DNA from: Zhengitettix transpicula
Lineage: Eukaryota > Arthropoda > Insecta > Orthoptera > Tetrigidae
Reading direction: 5' to 3'
Assembly: GCA_037074705.1 (NCBI GenBank)
Contig: CM073591.1
Location: 179,887,432-179,951,431, forward strand
Length of the DNA: 64,000 nucleotides
The notes below the pieces were generated by a model that was not told the origin of the DNA, did no database searches, and saw nothing but the letters and a program-made list of their open reading frames with translations. Position numbers and translations under genes: made by a program. Positions 1-13,100 of the stretch are shown piece after piece (position 1 is the stretch's first letter; each line of letters starts with the position of its first letter).

Positions 1-2585
1 TTTCCAAGAATCCTCTTTTGGAAGATAACAAACAGTGGTACTTCCTTTATTTATATTTGTTAGTCATCCTTCAATTTGTACAGAACAAACCATGTTCCTT
101 ATAACCTATATTTAGAAGCTTGAATACTATGTTGTGGATTGCAGATGTGAAATTCCTCTAAACAATGTAGAATATGTGTGTAATTTATACTTCCTTCTTA
201 ATTATGGTATTGTTTTTATAATTGGAATCTCGAGGTTCAAATTGAACAAGGCACATTATAGGGGCTCATTCATCTTCTGTTAATAGTTTTTACATCTTGG
301 AAATACATATTTTAACCAAGAGGCCTTATTAAAAATGTAGATACTAATTTGACTGATAAGATAATGATGATTTTTCTTAAGGTCAACTTATATTATCCTG
401 TATTTCAGCAGGCAAGATGAATTACAATTATCTACAAAGAATTCTTACCATATGCCATTAGATACAAACATTGTTTTCAACCAGTTCAATGTATTCAGGA
501 CTGTTCTTGATCTTTATTTGACTGTGTGTGCATTTGAGTTCACCAGATCTAAGTTATCATATTAACATACCAATAATTGTTATTATTTATAAAAACAATT
601 CCCCCATGTCCTTGACGTACTAATTTTTAAAAACTTTCATCATTATTGATTTGTTCGAGACATACCACATTTTGAGCTAACCCTATATTGGTTTGTATCT
701 ATTTTAATGTTTCCTTCTTGCTCATATTCTATGGAAAAACCATTATGTAACACATAGTGTTAAAATTCAATCTAATTATTTGAGTAAATAGGAAATAATG
801 TTTTTAGATACTCATAGTTTTTTAATTATTTAAATTTTACATTGTAAGTTAGTTACACACACAACGGAGGACAGTTAAAGATAATTATTTGAAAACTAGG
901 TAAAAATGATTTAAAGCTAAGTTGATGTGTTGTGTGTTATGTTTATTTGCAACTTTGCATGTACTTAGTGTCCTTATGGGTCATTCCCTATCAACCATGA
1001 AAATGTATGTAATTTTTTCCTAATCAAGTTAAGTAATTCAAATAAAATTATTGAGAAAACAGAAAAAAAACTTTTTTCCCCAGATTTTTTAGGAACTTAT
1101 TTTTCTGTTTTGTGGAAGAACTGCAAAAAGTAATGTGTGGATAACTAAAAAAAATATTTTTCTCTTCTCCTATAAAAGTTATAGATGTCAATTTAGTTCA
1201 ATTTTTAGCTCTTGGTGTTGGTTTTCATATGATGCCAGTACAGAAAGATCTTCAAAAGAATTGTTTTACCATGAATATATCCAAAAGTACTTAATTAAAT
1301 CTTGGGCTTTATTTTTTTTATAAAGTCTTGAATCTGTTGTGAAAAGTTCATAATGGGATTCCAATAGAAAATAAGTAATGAATTTATACTTGACTCTAGT
1401 TCCTAATGTTTCCAAAGATATTTACAGAAGAATTACACTTCCTAAACTTTTTTTATAATTCTGGTTAGCATTGTCTTATACTTGGTTTGAGAGATTGTAA
1501 ACTCTACCTTTTAGATTTATTCTGGAGTTTACTTTTGAAATATGTATATTATAGACATCCTCAAAGTTAAATTGGTAGAACAAAGGAAAAGGTCAATGTG
1601 AATGCAAGAGCTTCATCTTGACCGGCTGTTCTGAGTATGTACACCTGATACAATTCTTGCTGTAATTTCCTTTTGTTCCCTTTCTATGCTGTTTAGTTGA
1701 ACTGTCAATTTGCCCAGTAGTACAACTGTTGGTTATTTATGTCATTTGAAAACTGACTACCTACATTCACTTCTGCCATTTGATGTGACAAAATGTGTTG
1801 CTATCCTTTGATTCTGAAGTATGCTTTGTGGTTGAGAAAATTATACCATCTTTTATACAGGGAGTAAGCAGTATATCTGTATTAATAGGTCTTATTTTGT
1901 GGTGAAATGAGACTGCAGGAAATGTAATAGAAAATTCTGGAAAATATGCACTGATATTGTTGCTTGAAATAATTAAATTATTATTTATAAATGAATGAAA
2001 ACAGCCAAATTTGTCACATAATTGAATAATGTAATAATTAATATGTCATCCTCAATCTAGGTCTTCATCAGCTCTACAGTGGATTTGGAGTATTATAAAT
2101 AATTTCCTTAAATTGCAAAATTCTTCTATTAATATTAGCTGGTTATAATGGGAATTGCAGATATAGCATCCCTTGGAAATTGTACACAAAATTTACTTAT
2201 ACAACATCAATATTTAGGTGCTCTTAATACAAGAATTTAGCAATGCATGGAAGTGATTTATAATACTCCAAATCCATTGTATGAGGGTAGTCTTAGAACA
2301 ACCTGACTTGATGTATGTGGGTGGTTGTTTGAAAACAAAATTAGTTAAGTTTGAAGACTACATTTTTTACTGTTTGTTGGATAGCCATCAATTGTGAATG
2401 CTCTCAGTAGATTTGTAAACAAGGAAAAAATTAGTCATTGTTATGTGATGCTAACCTTTCATTTGAAAGGTCTCACGCCAACCAATATCAAAGTCAAGCT
2501 CGAATCTACCCTGGGGGAAATCTGCTCCTTTATTTACAAAAATATATTATTTGGTGGCAGAGTTTAAATAAGGCCATTCAAGCAG
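1..2585. other. AT-rich upstream intron of sno, no feature seen
   Basis: I searched both strands for upstream sno exons (the family has a conserved Pro-rich DYPGEF-like segment before exon a) and found none. The stretch is AT-rich single-copy-looking intron with only short open frames. Confidence 0.5.
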
Positions 2586-3165
2586 CCAAGACATACATCG
2601 GAGTGGTCAACCAAATGTCTGATGTGTAGAATCTGCCCCAAAGAATGAAGACAGTTTAATCTTCTGACAAGGTCATGGCCTCAGTTTTTTTGTGATGTGC
2701 ATGGAATAATTTTCATTGATTATATTCAATAAAGAAAATCAATTAATGGTTAGTTTTATGTGAACTTATAGCAGCTTTTGAGTAGTGAAATAAAGAAAAA
2801 ATTTCCTCATTTCTTAAAAAAGAAAGTTTTCTTCTTTCGCAACAATGCACCTATTCACATACCATTATCCTGTTGACCAAAATCAATTAGATAAGTTGGA
2901 ATTGCTTTTTCACAAGCACTATTTACCAGTTTAAGCTTCCTAGAATTATTTTCTCTTTCCACAATTAAAAAAATGTTTGTGGCTAAAGATTTTCCAACAA
3001 TGAAAAAGTGAAGTCTGCAGTTGATGGCTATTTTGAGTAGCATGATGGTTCTCGCTTTAGATAGGGCATCACAGCTATTGAAAATCACTGGGAACAGTAT
3101 CAAGCTTAAATAAGACTGTTGACAAATAGATCCCAATTTTTTTTGTTTTCTTTGTAATATCAGGT
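2585..3165 (+). pseudogene. decayed mariner transposase
   Basis: Reading through several frameshifts and stops gives mariner transposase landmarks in order: SAPKRMKTV (about 2635), DKVMASVF (2668) running into CDVHGIIFIDY (2693), FPHFLKKKVFF then NNAPIH (2800-2860, second catalytic block with His for the usual Cys), and IKKMFVAKDF (2965) followed by a C-terminal LLKITGNSIKLK stretch. It lies in a sno intron in the same orientation as the gene. No terminal inverted repeats were found. It is an old dead copy, much more eroded than the mariner at 29-30 kb. Confidence 0.75.
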
Positions 3166-3186
3166 ACTTCTCAGACTTCCCTTATA

Positions 3187-3223
3187 CACCTGATGAAGTC
3201 CTATATTGAGGACAAAGCATGTT
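3187..3223 (+). ncRNA. hammerhead-like motif, degenerate
   Basis: CUGAUGA at 3190-3196 is followed by a GUCC/GGAC stem II (3198-3201 with 3210-3213) around a UAUAUUGA loop. The expected GAAA is shifted to AAAG. A near-identical arrangement is present at 40808. The match suggests a remnant of a Penelope-type terminal repeat. Ribozyme activity is not expected with this core. Confidence 0.35.
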
Positions 3224-4067
3224 AATTTTTATACTATTTCTAACAAATTTGCTTCTTTTCATTAATTTATAATTATATTCAAGTCAGGGAAATTATTTTC
3301 TTCTGTTTCCAATAAAACAATTGTTTCATTGATTGATCTCAATTAACAATGGCTATAGAAGATGTACAATTGCAATGTTATGATTTTTAAATTTTTTCAA
3401 AATTACTTTTAGAATGATCCCATTGCAATCCCATTATGAAATTTTCACCACATGTAAAATACATTAGTATGCAAAAAAATTTTATTTTCCAGATATTTTA
3501 AAATATACTTTTGGATATATTCAAGGTCAAATCATTATTTTGCTGACCTTGAACTATTATCAGAAAGCCATGCCGTGTGTCATTAAATGAAAGTCCATTC
3601 CAAGAGCTTTAAAATGAAACCAAATTGAACTCTAACATTTATAGGAACGGAGAAAAATAATTTTTTGTAAGTATCTGTACTTGAAATTTTGCAGTTTTTG
3701 TCTTTTCTATGGCGTCCTAGTGTGTGGATAAAAACTTTTTTCGGTATAACAAAATCCTGTGAATTTTGTTGAAATTACTTATGTTCAAGTTTGAGGCTTT
3801 TTGACTTCACATGCTGGTACATGAATAAATTTCAGTGTGGAATTAAGAATGTGTAAATTGATTAATCATTATCAAAATAATCAAAAGTAAATTTTTATAG
3901 ATACCCAGTGACATAGTTTCTTTGAAAAAATTATTCATTCTGTAGTTTTTGTTGTAAAACATTGTGACAAAACTACTCTTGAACTCAATTTTTATTGGAA
4001 CACTTCTATATTTGTTTTGTATATCATATACTATTGAATATTGTCAGCCATGTTATCTTTATATTAG
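3224..4067. other. sno intron, nothing recognised
   Basis: AT-rich sequence with no coherent protein similarity on either strand. Confidence 0.4.
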
Positions 4068-4176
4068 ATGTTGCTGATGCTCTAGTAGGTGTGGGGCTTA
4101 TTTGCAATAGTGAGAGTATGCCTGGTGTGCTTATGCTGGACAAAGACTATAACAACATGAGTAAATTTTTAAACAG
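4068..4176 (+). CDS. sno: sno exon a
   Basis: The acceptor is TTAG before 4068 and the donor is GTGAGG at 4177. The first codon is completed by one base of an unseen upstream exon (x|AT, probably Asp). It encodes [15 protein letters not shown] through NNMSKFLN and ends with two bases of an Arg codon. This is a conserved stretch of the helicase-C-like domain of SBNO proteins. Confidence 0.93.
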
Positions 4177-7100
4177 GTGAGGAATTTTGTATTACTTTTA
4201 CTTTCCAGCAAATTATCTTATTAGTAAACTAGTTATATTAGTGAAAAGTTTCTTAAATTATAAGATGCATGTAATAATATTTGGATAGTTTAATATTGAA
4301 GACTAAATTAAATATTACTATACAAGCTTTGGAATATTAGTAACTTTCACATAATTGCTCAAATATTAATTTCAGCATTGGAAAAATAAATTCTTGTATT
4401 AAAAATAAATTAGGTAATATTGTGCAAATTTTAAAGGGATTAAAATAAATGAGCCTGAAATATGCTCAACTGAACTTATATATTTTTTTTAAAGAATTCC
4501 AAAATGGAAGCATTTGATTTATTTTCTTTGAAGTGTTTTTTGAACTCCGAGAACAATATATTGAACAACTACACCGGGAAAGGCTTCAATCTTTGAATCC
4601 ACATAATTTACTCAGTGATGTTCTTTAAATTCAGCAACAATCTTTGGCACTTTGTTGATCTATATAGAAAGTTTACTGACAAAGCAGACGTTATCTTGTA
4701 CCCAAACCAACCCTTTGTGATAAATGTGTAAATACCAACCTATTGTAATAACTTAAGTATAATGTGATTAATTTTAGTCCTCGTTCTAAGGAAGGTGTCA
4801 TTGTGTTAAATGAATTTAAGTGTTTCTAAAAATGGGAACTGTTACCATGATTTTACAAATTTACAAAGTTTATTGTTACATTACTCAAATGCTATCAGAA
4901 TGAATCTATATAAAAACCTTGTTAATAGTGAGGTATAAATTTAATATATTTAACCACATTACACAAATTGATAACGATCATATGTTTAATTCTATGAGGC
5001 AAAGGCCAAAGTATGCTTAATTATTGAATCGCATGCTGTCTATAACTCGTGGAGATACTTTGTAAACATTCACAGTGCTAACAATTCATTAGTTGTTAAC
5101 CATTTTAAGTCTTAACAGTAAGATGTGAACATACAAATAAAAAGACTGGTCCTTCTTCTGAAGTGGAAAAGATCAAGAAAGGAAGGACACATATTCAGAG
5201 AGAATATTTGTTTGAACAAGATAAATTTGAAATTTACACAAACACACAACTGTTAACCTCACCTTAAAACAGTGGCCAATAGTTTATTGGTTTGAAATTT
5301 ATTGATAATGTTGTGGTGATACTTGTAAAGATAACTTACAGATATTTAATTGTTTTTGGAATTGAACAAGTAATGTAGTCAAAGTTGAAGTAAAAGTCTG
5401 AAATAAGAAATTTACCAAACAGATTAAGGGCAAAATGTGAAGCAAAAGAAAGTTATTTAAATATCTTTGAATAAGAAAACCAGCAAGCCACATAGACTCC
5501 CTGGATTTGATACCTTTCTATACTCTGTATTTCTTTGGCATTAAATTGAAAAGTAATTATATTTAAAAACTTTTTTTTTTAAAAAAAAAAGGTAGGAACT
5601 GCTGCCAATAAAAAATGGCTAACCAAAATTTTACACTTGTATCTGCAGAAGTTCACACTTCTCAGACTAGTTTCAGACCTCAGCAATCAATCTGACGTTT
5701 TCATGCCTTGTAGAAAGGATTTTGCTTATGGGGAATGTAGAAAAATTAGATGTTTATGAGTTTTCACAGTTTCCTAAAGATCACATCTATTTGTTACTAA
5801 TTTTCACTGTGTGCCTGATGTTAAAGAGCAAACAATTGTGCTTTAAACATCTAGAAAGCTGTCATTGGAACACATTTAATATTAATCGATATGTATGTTT
5901 CAAAGTTTGTCATGTATATGTGAAAGATGACAAACATTTGAACCAACTAAATGAAGATACAATACTAAAACATGTGAAGTTGTCCTGGAAGACTGAAGAT
6001 AGGCCATTCATTGTGTTTGGGTCATCAGGTTGGACTGGCACAATGAATTGTGTAGGTATGGAAAAATTGGAGATTATTCACTTGCATCTTATTTCATTAT
6101 TGCAAAGTATTTCCCAGCAAAAATCATTACTACTGTCTCACATACTTTGTACTTACCCAATATAGCCCCTCCTATTTACTCTCTTACCGAAATTGAAAGG
6201 ATGGTATTTGGACTCTGTCAATGATATTTAAGCAGATCCATTGTGTGTTGTAAATATCCAGAAACTAGGAGACTATGAAAATGAAATTGTATACAATAAA
6301 ATTAGGGCTTTGTGTAAGATTTTTATGACCAAATTGTCTATTTGCAGTAGTATTCATACTGACAAAAGTAAATTTTAAATTATTTTCCCCTAGTATTATG
6401 TTGTTCATTAAAGTGCTATGTTATTTGGAGAAGAACATAATTTCTATGACTATATCTTTTTCAGGATATTGGGAATGCCTGTTGACCTTCAAAATAGGCT
6501 GTTTAAATATTTCACAGACACACTTAATGCTATAGTAACTCAGGCAAAGAAATCTGGCCGATTTGACATGGGAATATTAGGTATAGTATTCCTTGCAATA
6601 AAATATTTTATTATCAAAACTGACATTTTTCTTGAGCAATTGAATGTTTGGTAAACTAAACAATTGACCCATTATTATTTTATTATATAAAATATAACAT
6701 AAGAATAATATTTGTGTTGGAAACTTCCCACTTGTTGAATTTGATATAAACTAGGTAAGCAATTCTTTGGATTCCAAACTGGTCAGAGTTGGCTTCGGTC
6801 ATGAGGTTTCATCTATTGTTATCAAGTGTTAAGAATTACTTATCAGAGTGGGAAATCTTATCAAAAATTTTTTATTTCATTATATTTTGTCATATATAAT
6901 TATATCTTAATTTTGTTCCATGTATCCTAACATGAACTTTTTCCAGATCTTGGTACTGCTGGGGAGAATGTGAAACGAGTTAAACTGTTCACATTTTTAA
7001 GGAAACATGCTACAGGTTCTGCCACAACAGAGCTTCATATTGTTCATGTTGAGCGAGGTATGAGTTGGGAAGAAGCAATGGATAAGTGGAGTGAACTAGA

Positions 7101-10100
7101 TGGCAGTCATGAAGGTTTTTATTTATCACATCAGGTATTTAAAATATTATGTGTAATAATAATATCACCACTTTATCCTTGTCATCAGTCTCCATTATGA
7201 CTGTGTAAATTGTTAATCATAATCACAACATAGTTTTGTAAAACTATAAAATAATAAGTTTGACAAATTAGATAAAGAAGTAGTCAATTAACTACCAAAT
7301 TAATTGATAAAATAAATAACACACTTTTTCTTCAATCCTTGCTGCATTTGTCAGGTATTTCAAAATCTTAATTGTAAGAATGACACTTTACATGAGCAAG
7401 GTGAGCAGGTGAAGTTTTAAATACACTTTCTTTCTTGATATAAAATCACAATGTCTCACTTGACACCTATAGCAAACATAGTATATCTTGCAAAATTTCT
7501 TGCTCTGATGTAATTCCTGTTACATTGGGTAAACAAAAAGGTCACTTAATACCCATATCAAAGAACAATATCAAACTTCCCATTGGCAAACAATCTGTAG
7601 TTACCAAACATATAGATAGATAGATTGATTTATTCACCATTACCCCTCTAATGAGGAAATAGGATTCATCACAAATGTACAATAGATAAATTACATAAAA
7701 ACAGAATTAATAATAAGAAGAAGAAGAAGAAGAAGTTACACACAAAAAAAGATTCATATCTGTTCACATTCATACCCACTATCTTTAAGAAACACGCTCA
7801 TGACATTTATCATTTCCTGGTATTCATCTCCTGTCGCTAGGCACGGAGGGATGTCGTCATGGATATTTACTAAAGCAGAGGCTAGAAAACAGAACCAAAA
7901 GGGGAAAACTGGACACACTATTTACATATTTATAGCATATTCAACGAATGTGGGAGTGATTCAAAAATTCGTGTAGGGAGTAATATGTTCCATTTACAAA
8001 AACATTTTTACACTCCTTGTTGAGTGAGTTGTAGTAGTTCTTTACATGTTCAGGAAGGCTGTTAAATAGTATGATACCGGAATAATGAACGCTAGACTCG
8101 TAGAGACTTGAGGCTGTGCTTGTCAGACCTGAGAACTGAACACTTCCTCATGTCGTAGCCATGATTGTACCCGTTACTTGCAAAAAGGTTCATGTTGTGT
8201 TTAACAAATTTTAGTATTTCTAATATGTAAGTGCTAGGTAGAGTCAGAATTTGAAGTCTTTTAAACAGCGGTCTGCAGCTTTCTCTAGCATCTGAACCTG
8301 ATATAATTCTAATGGCTCGTTTTTGCAGTTTGAATACTTCCACACTACAAGAACAATTACCCCAGTTGGCAATATCGTAACACATATGTGAATGAAAGTA
8401 GGCAGTTTTGGTATCAACTTGTTGCATCAATAGTCTCAATGAGTAACAAACAGAACTAAGTTTGTGCACGAGGCGATCAATGTGCAAGTTTCATTTTAAT
8501 TTACTGTCGACCTGCAAGCCAAGGAAAGTCGCACGATCTGAGAACTTATCTGTTACGATGTTGTTGGTTTCTGTTGTAAAACGAACTAACTTAGTTTTCT
8601 GTACATTGAGTGTTAATTTATTGGCGGTGAACCGAAATTTAGGTTTCTAGATGCAATATCAATCTTCACATTGAAATTATTTAAATCAATGTTCGTAATT
8701 AACAAATTAGTGTCATCTGCGTATGAGACAGATTTTATAGGTTCCATATATTCTGTTAAGATCATTAATATACAAAAGAAAAAGCAGTGGATCTAATATT
8801 GAGCCCTGAGACACGCCACAAGAAATGCCTTCCCATTCTGACAAGAGCACCTCACCAGCTTTGTTTTTTAAGGCTACCTTCTGTTTACGATTGTTGAGGT
8901 ACGATTCAAAGCATTGCCTCTGATCCTATAATATTCTAAGTTTTGGAGGAGTACACTGTGATCTACAAGATCAAATGCCTTTGAAAGATTAGCAAAAATT
9001 CTGGCTACTTTCAGTTTTTCATCAAGGGAATTTTGTATACTTTGAATGAACTCATAAATAGCGGTGCTCGTAGATTTTTGTTTGAGGAAGCCGTGTTGAG
9101 CGGGAGTAATTACTTTATACTTCATCACGAATTCAAGTAACTTTTTGTGTAGAATTTTTTCTAGTATTTTTGAAAATATTGGAAGTAGGGAAATTAGTCT
9201 GCCTATCTATCTAAATCACTTCTTGACTAATAGGTTAATGTGGAATTAAATACTAATTCGGGAGTATATAAATAAGTACACAGATAATGCTAGGAACCCA
9301 GCTAGTCTTACAAATAAAATTGCATGTGTGTATGTTCGGCATAAAAATCTACATCCGTGTAGCAAATTTAACCAGATTTTGTACACATGTTATTTTTGAA
9401 CTGGAAACAAATCCTGGGAGGGGTGGAGGTAAAACACAATTTTAAGCCGGGGTTGGATTGGAGTGGAAACTTTCATAAATGTTAAAATGGCTGAAATGAA
9501 ACTTTTTGGGGTCAATGTGATTGAGTGTTTTTCACAAGGTTTTTGTTTATAATTTCAACCCCTTTGGGCATGGGACAATAACACCTTTAGGGAAGTGATA
9601 GAGGGTTATTGCATAAAAATCAACTATAGGCATTGATGCTGAATCCAGGTTAATAATTATATTCTACAAGTCAACTAAGTTGTAATTATGCTCCTAGGAA
9701 TAGGGGTGGAAGAGGAAAATAATTTTTTGTGTACAATCTTAAAAATGTGCTGCCAATTCTGTCATATTTTGTATAGATAATACTTTCTTTATGAAACAAA
9801 CCCTGTATTGTAATAAACCTATCATCTATAGAGGTGGGTGTGGAAAGGGTGGCATTTTAAAGACATTCTAAATTACAAGGGAGTATTTCTCACACTTTTA
9901 GAGTAGTGAGTATTTTTCAGACTTTTAGAGTAGTGAGTATTTTTCACACTTTTAGCGTAGTGAGTATTTTTCACACTTTTAGCGTAGTGAATTTTTTTGT
10001 GTCTTAAAAGGTATCAGGAGTATTTTCTCTCTCTCTCTTAAGGTACTGGGAGCAATTTTTTACTCTATTAGGATATGCAGGCTCTTTTTGTCTCTTTTAA

Positions 10101-13100
10101 TGTAAAGGAACTATTTTTGTCTTTCTTAAATGAATATTTTTGATTCTCTTAGCATACCAGGAGTGTTCTACACACTCTTAAGGAACCTAAAATATTTTTT
10201 ACTAATTTTTTACTCTCAAAGTATGGCAAATAATTTTGATTCTTTTAAGGTACTGAGAATGTTTTTTACTATCAACGGTACCGCGAGTATGTTTTACATT
10301 CTTGAGTTACATGAGGAAAATTTAACTTGCTTGGAAAACCAGGACCAAAATTAATTCTTTAAAGGTAGTGCGTGCATTTTTGGCTGTATTGGGGTACTGA
10401 GTATATTTTGTGATGGGTAATTTTAATCACATTTGAAAGTGGGAGTATGTATGGGAGATGATGAAATTACCATTCACTCTGGTGTATGTTGCCTACAAAA
10501 AATCTATTCTTGACTAATAGATTAATGTGGAATTAAATACCTCTTTTGTTGTAAATAAATAGGTAATAAAATTTTAGTGAGACATTTCACAAATCATGTG
10601 CTTTTATTATTAAAGTTACATACATAATATTGCAGGAAATAAATTGTTTGTATTTGTATTATATTGTTTATATTTACATAATTGTATTATAAATTTTGGT
10701 ATATAATGTTTGTATTTAAATTTTTAGATATTCATCAGTTTTTTTACTACTAAAGAAATTCCACAAAAAGGAACGAAACATTGAGTTATTTTGTAATAAA
10801 TTGTTTCTGATGTTGGCTGTTTTATTTATTGATTGCTTAATTAATTTTCGATAAATGTAGACTAAGAATTAAAAAAAGGTTGATAAAATAGGATTAGGAG
10901 TTAAAGAGCTATGGAAGTTAACATTTCAGAAAGTGGAGAGTCACCAGAGGAAAATAAAAGTGTTATGAAGTTATGAGCAAATTAAGGAAATCCAAAACCA
11001 CTGATGAAGGGAAAAGATTATACAGAAGATTGAATACTCTGTTAAGAAGGAAATGTACAACAGTGGTTGAAATGGTAAAAATGTGGAGGCATGATTTGGT
11101 TCATAATAAAATAAGAAATGTTGTGGGATGGAATGGAAAATCAACAGACCACTACAAGAATGTAAATTCAAAACAGACAAAGAAAGATAATAATAAATGA
11201 AAGTGAAGTGCTGAAAAGATAGAACGAATATATAGAAGAACTGTATCAATGTAGTAAAAAAACTTACAGTAAAGGTAAAAAGAATAGAGAAAATGGTTAA
11301 GGATGATATAGGAACAAGCAATATGGAAATAGAAGTGTGAGCAGCAATAAAATAAATTAAAAACGGGAAAGCGGATGGAGTAGATTAAATATCTGTGGAA
11401 CTGTTGAGATGCTTGCAAGAAAATTGAGTATAGGAATGAACATACCTTTGCAACAAAATGTACATGAGTAGTTAATGGCCTGATGAGTTTCTGTATTCTG
11501 AAATGGAGATTATTTCAAAGAAGCAAGGTACCAGGAAATATCTAGAACATAGAACGATTGGCCTGGTTGGACATAGCTCCAAAATCCTGGTGAGAGTAAT
11601 AAACAGAAGGCTAATCAAAGTCATGAAAGAGAACATACCGGAGGATAATGGGAACAAAAGACACTAGGGATTATGAGAACTATAGGAGAAATGTACACTG
11701 AAAAAGTAAAGTTATCTATGTTAGTTTCATGGATATGATGAAAATAGTTGACCGAGTAGATAAGGGAAAACTTTTGGAAATATTAAAAAGAAATAAATTC
11801 GAAAGATAGAATATTCAAAAGGAATTTGTACATGAATCAGAAAGCAAACAAGAATTCAAGATGAAAACTGAATGTTTTGATGTAAGAAAAGGCATAAGAT
11901 AAGAATGCTGCTTGTCTCCTTCTAAATTTAACTTGGGTATAGAAGATATTATTGGAAAAAGCTGGGGAAATGATGAGGAAAATTCTATAAGCATAGGAGG
12001 AAGGAAAATTTCCTGCATAAGACTTGCAGATGATGTGATCATTTCTGTAGAAGGTAAGATCTTGAAACATCAGGACAAAATGATTGCAGATAAATAAATT
12101 AAAGCAAAAGTAGTGAAAGTAGGAGAATTGTAAAGAAATTGGAACAAGTAAAAATCTATTAAATAAAAATGTGTATATGTATGCACATATGTTCTGCATA
12201 CAAATCTACATACGTGGAGCCAATTTCACCAAATTTTGTACACATGCACTGTTGGGGTGAGACGTCTAAAAACCCCAGGAGCGGGGGTTGAAAAAGTCAT
12301 ACATACTTAAACAGTCAATGTTTGAGTCAGATAAATATTTTTCAGTATCAAAGAAATTGATGGTGTTTCGACCAATGTAATGTTTGTATAATTTCAACCC
12401 CTTGCAGCATGGGAAAGGAGCACCCTTAGGGGTTGGGTGAAGGTCTGTTAGAGAGGAAAATAATGCGAGTACAAAGTTGTCTTTGAGTTTAATTATGACA
12501 TTCAGCTTGCCATTTAACCCCTAGGATGGGATAGAAATTTGGGAATATCCAAACACGGCAGATATTAGCGTTGAAGAAATATTTATCAGGGTTAATTATA
12601 TTGATTGTACGTCTATTGATGTTGTTTGTGTATGAATTCAACCCCTTCCGGCAGGGGAGACGAACACTTAGGGGTGGGGCTGTAGGAACGTTATATAAAA
12701 GTAATGCTAAACAACTGAGATTCGAGTTAAATCTGGGTTATGTATCGTGCTAAGTTTAATTATGATACTTAACTTTCTATTTAACCACCAGTGTGGGGTT
12801 TGATGGGGGTGTCAATTTTTAAACACATCAAACTGACTTAATTTGCATGGAACAATTATTTGTCAGGATCAATGACATGGATAGTACTGATGTTATTTGG
12901 GCATAATTTCAACCCCTATCTGAATGAGAGGAGGGAGAACACGCTTAGGGGTTATTATGGAGGGGAGTCGCAAGAAAATAACGTGAAAACAACAGAGATT
13001 CGAGTCAAATCATGTTTATGGATGTTCCTGAGTTTAATTATGACAATCTATCCAATTTGTGGGGGTATGCTGTGATGGGAGTGGTGTTACATCAAAATAA

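Noticed and set aside
2438..2629. A 63-codon frame just before the mariner fossil as a sno exon
   Set aside because: It lacks SBNO motifs and runs into mariner text in another frame.
9881..10425. CRISPR-like array
   Set aside because: Units are contiguous without unique spacers and the context is a eukaryotic intron; it is a minisatellite.
11152..12199. Minus-strand frames of 88-120 codons rich in Phe, Leu and Ile
   Set aside because: They are antisense to the LINE reverse transcriptase, which is clearly on the plus strand.
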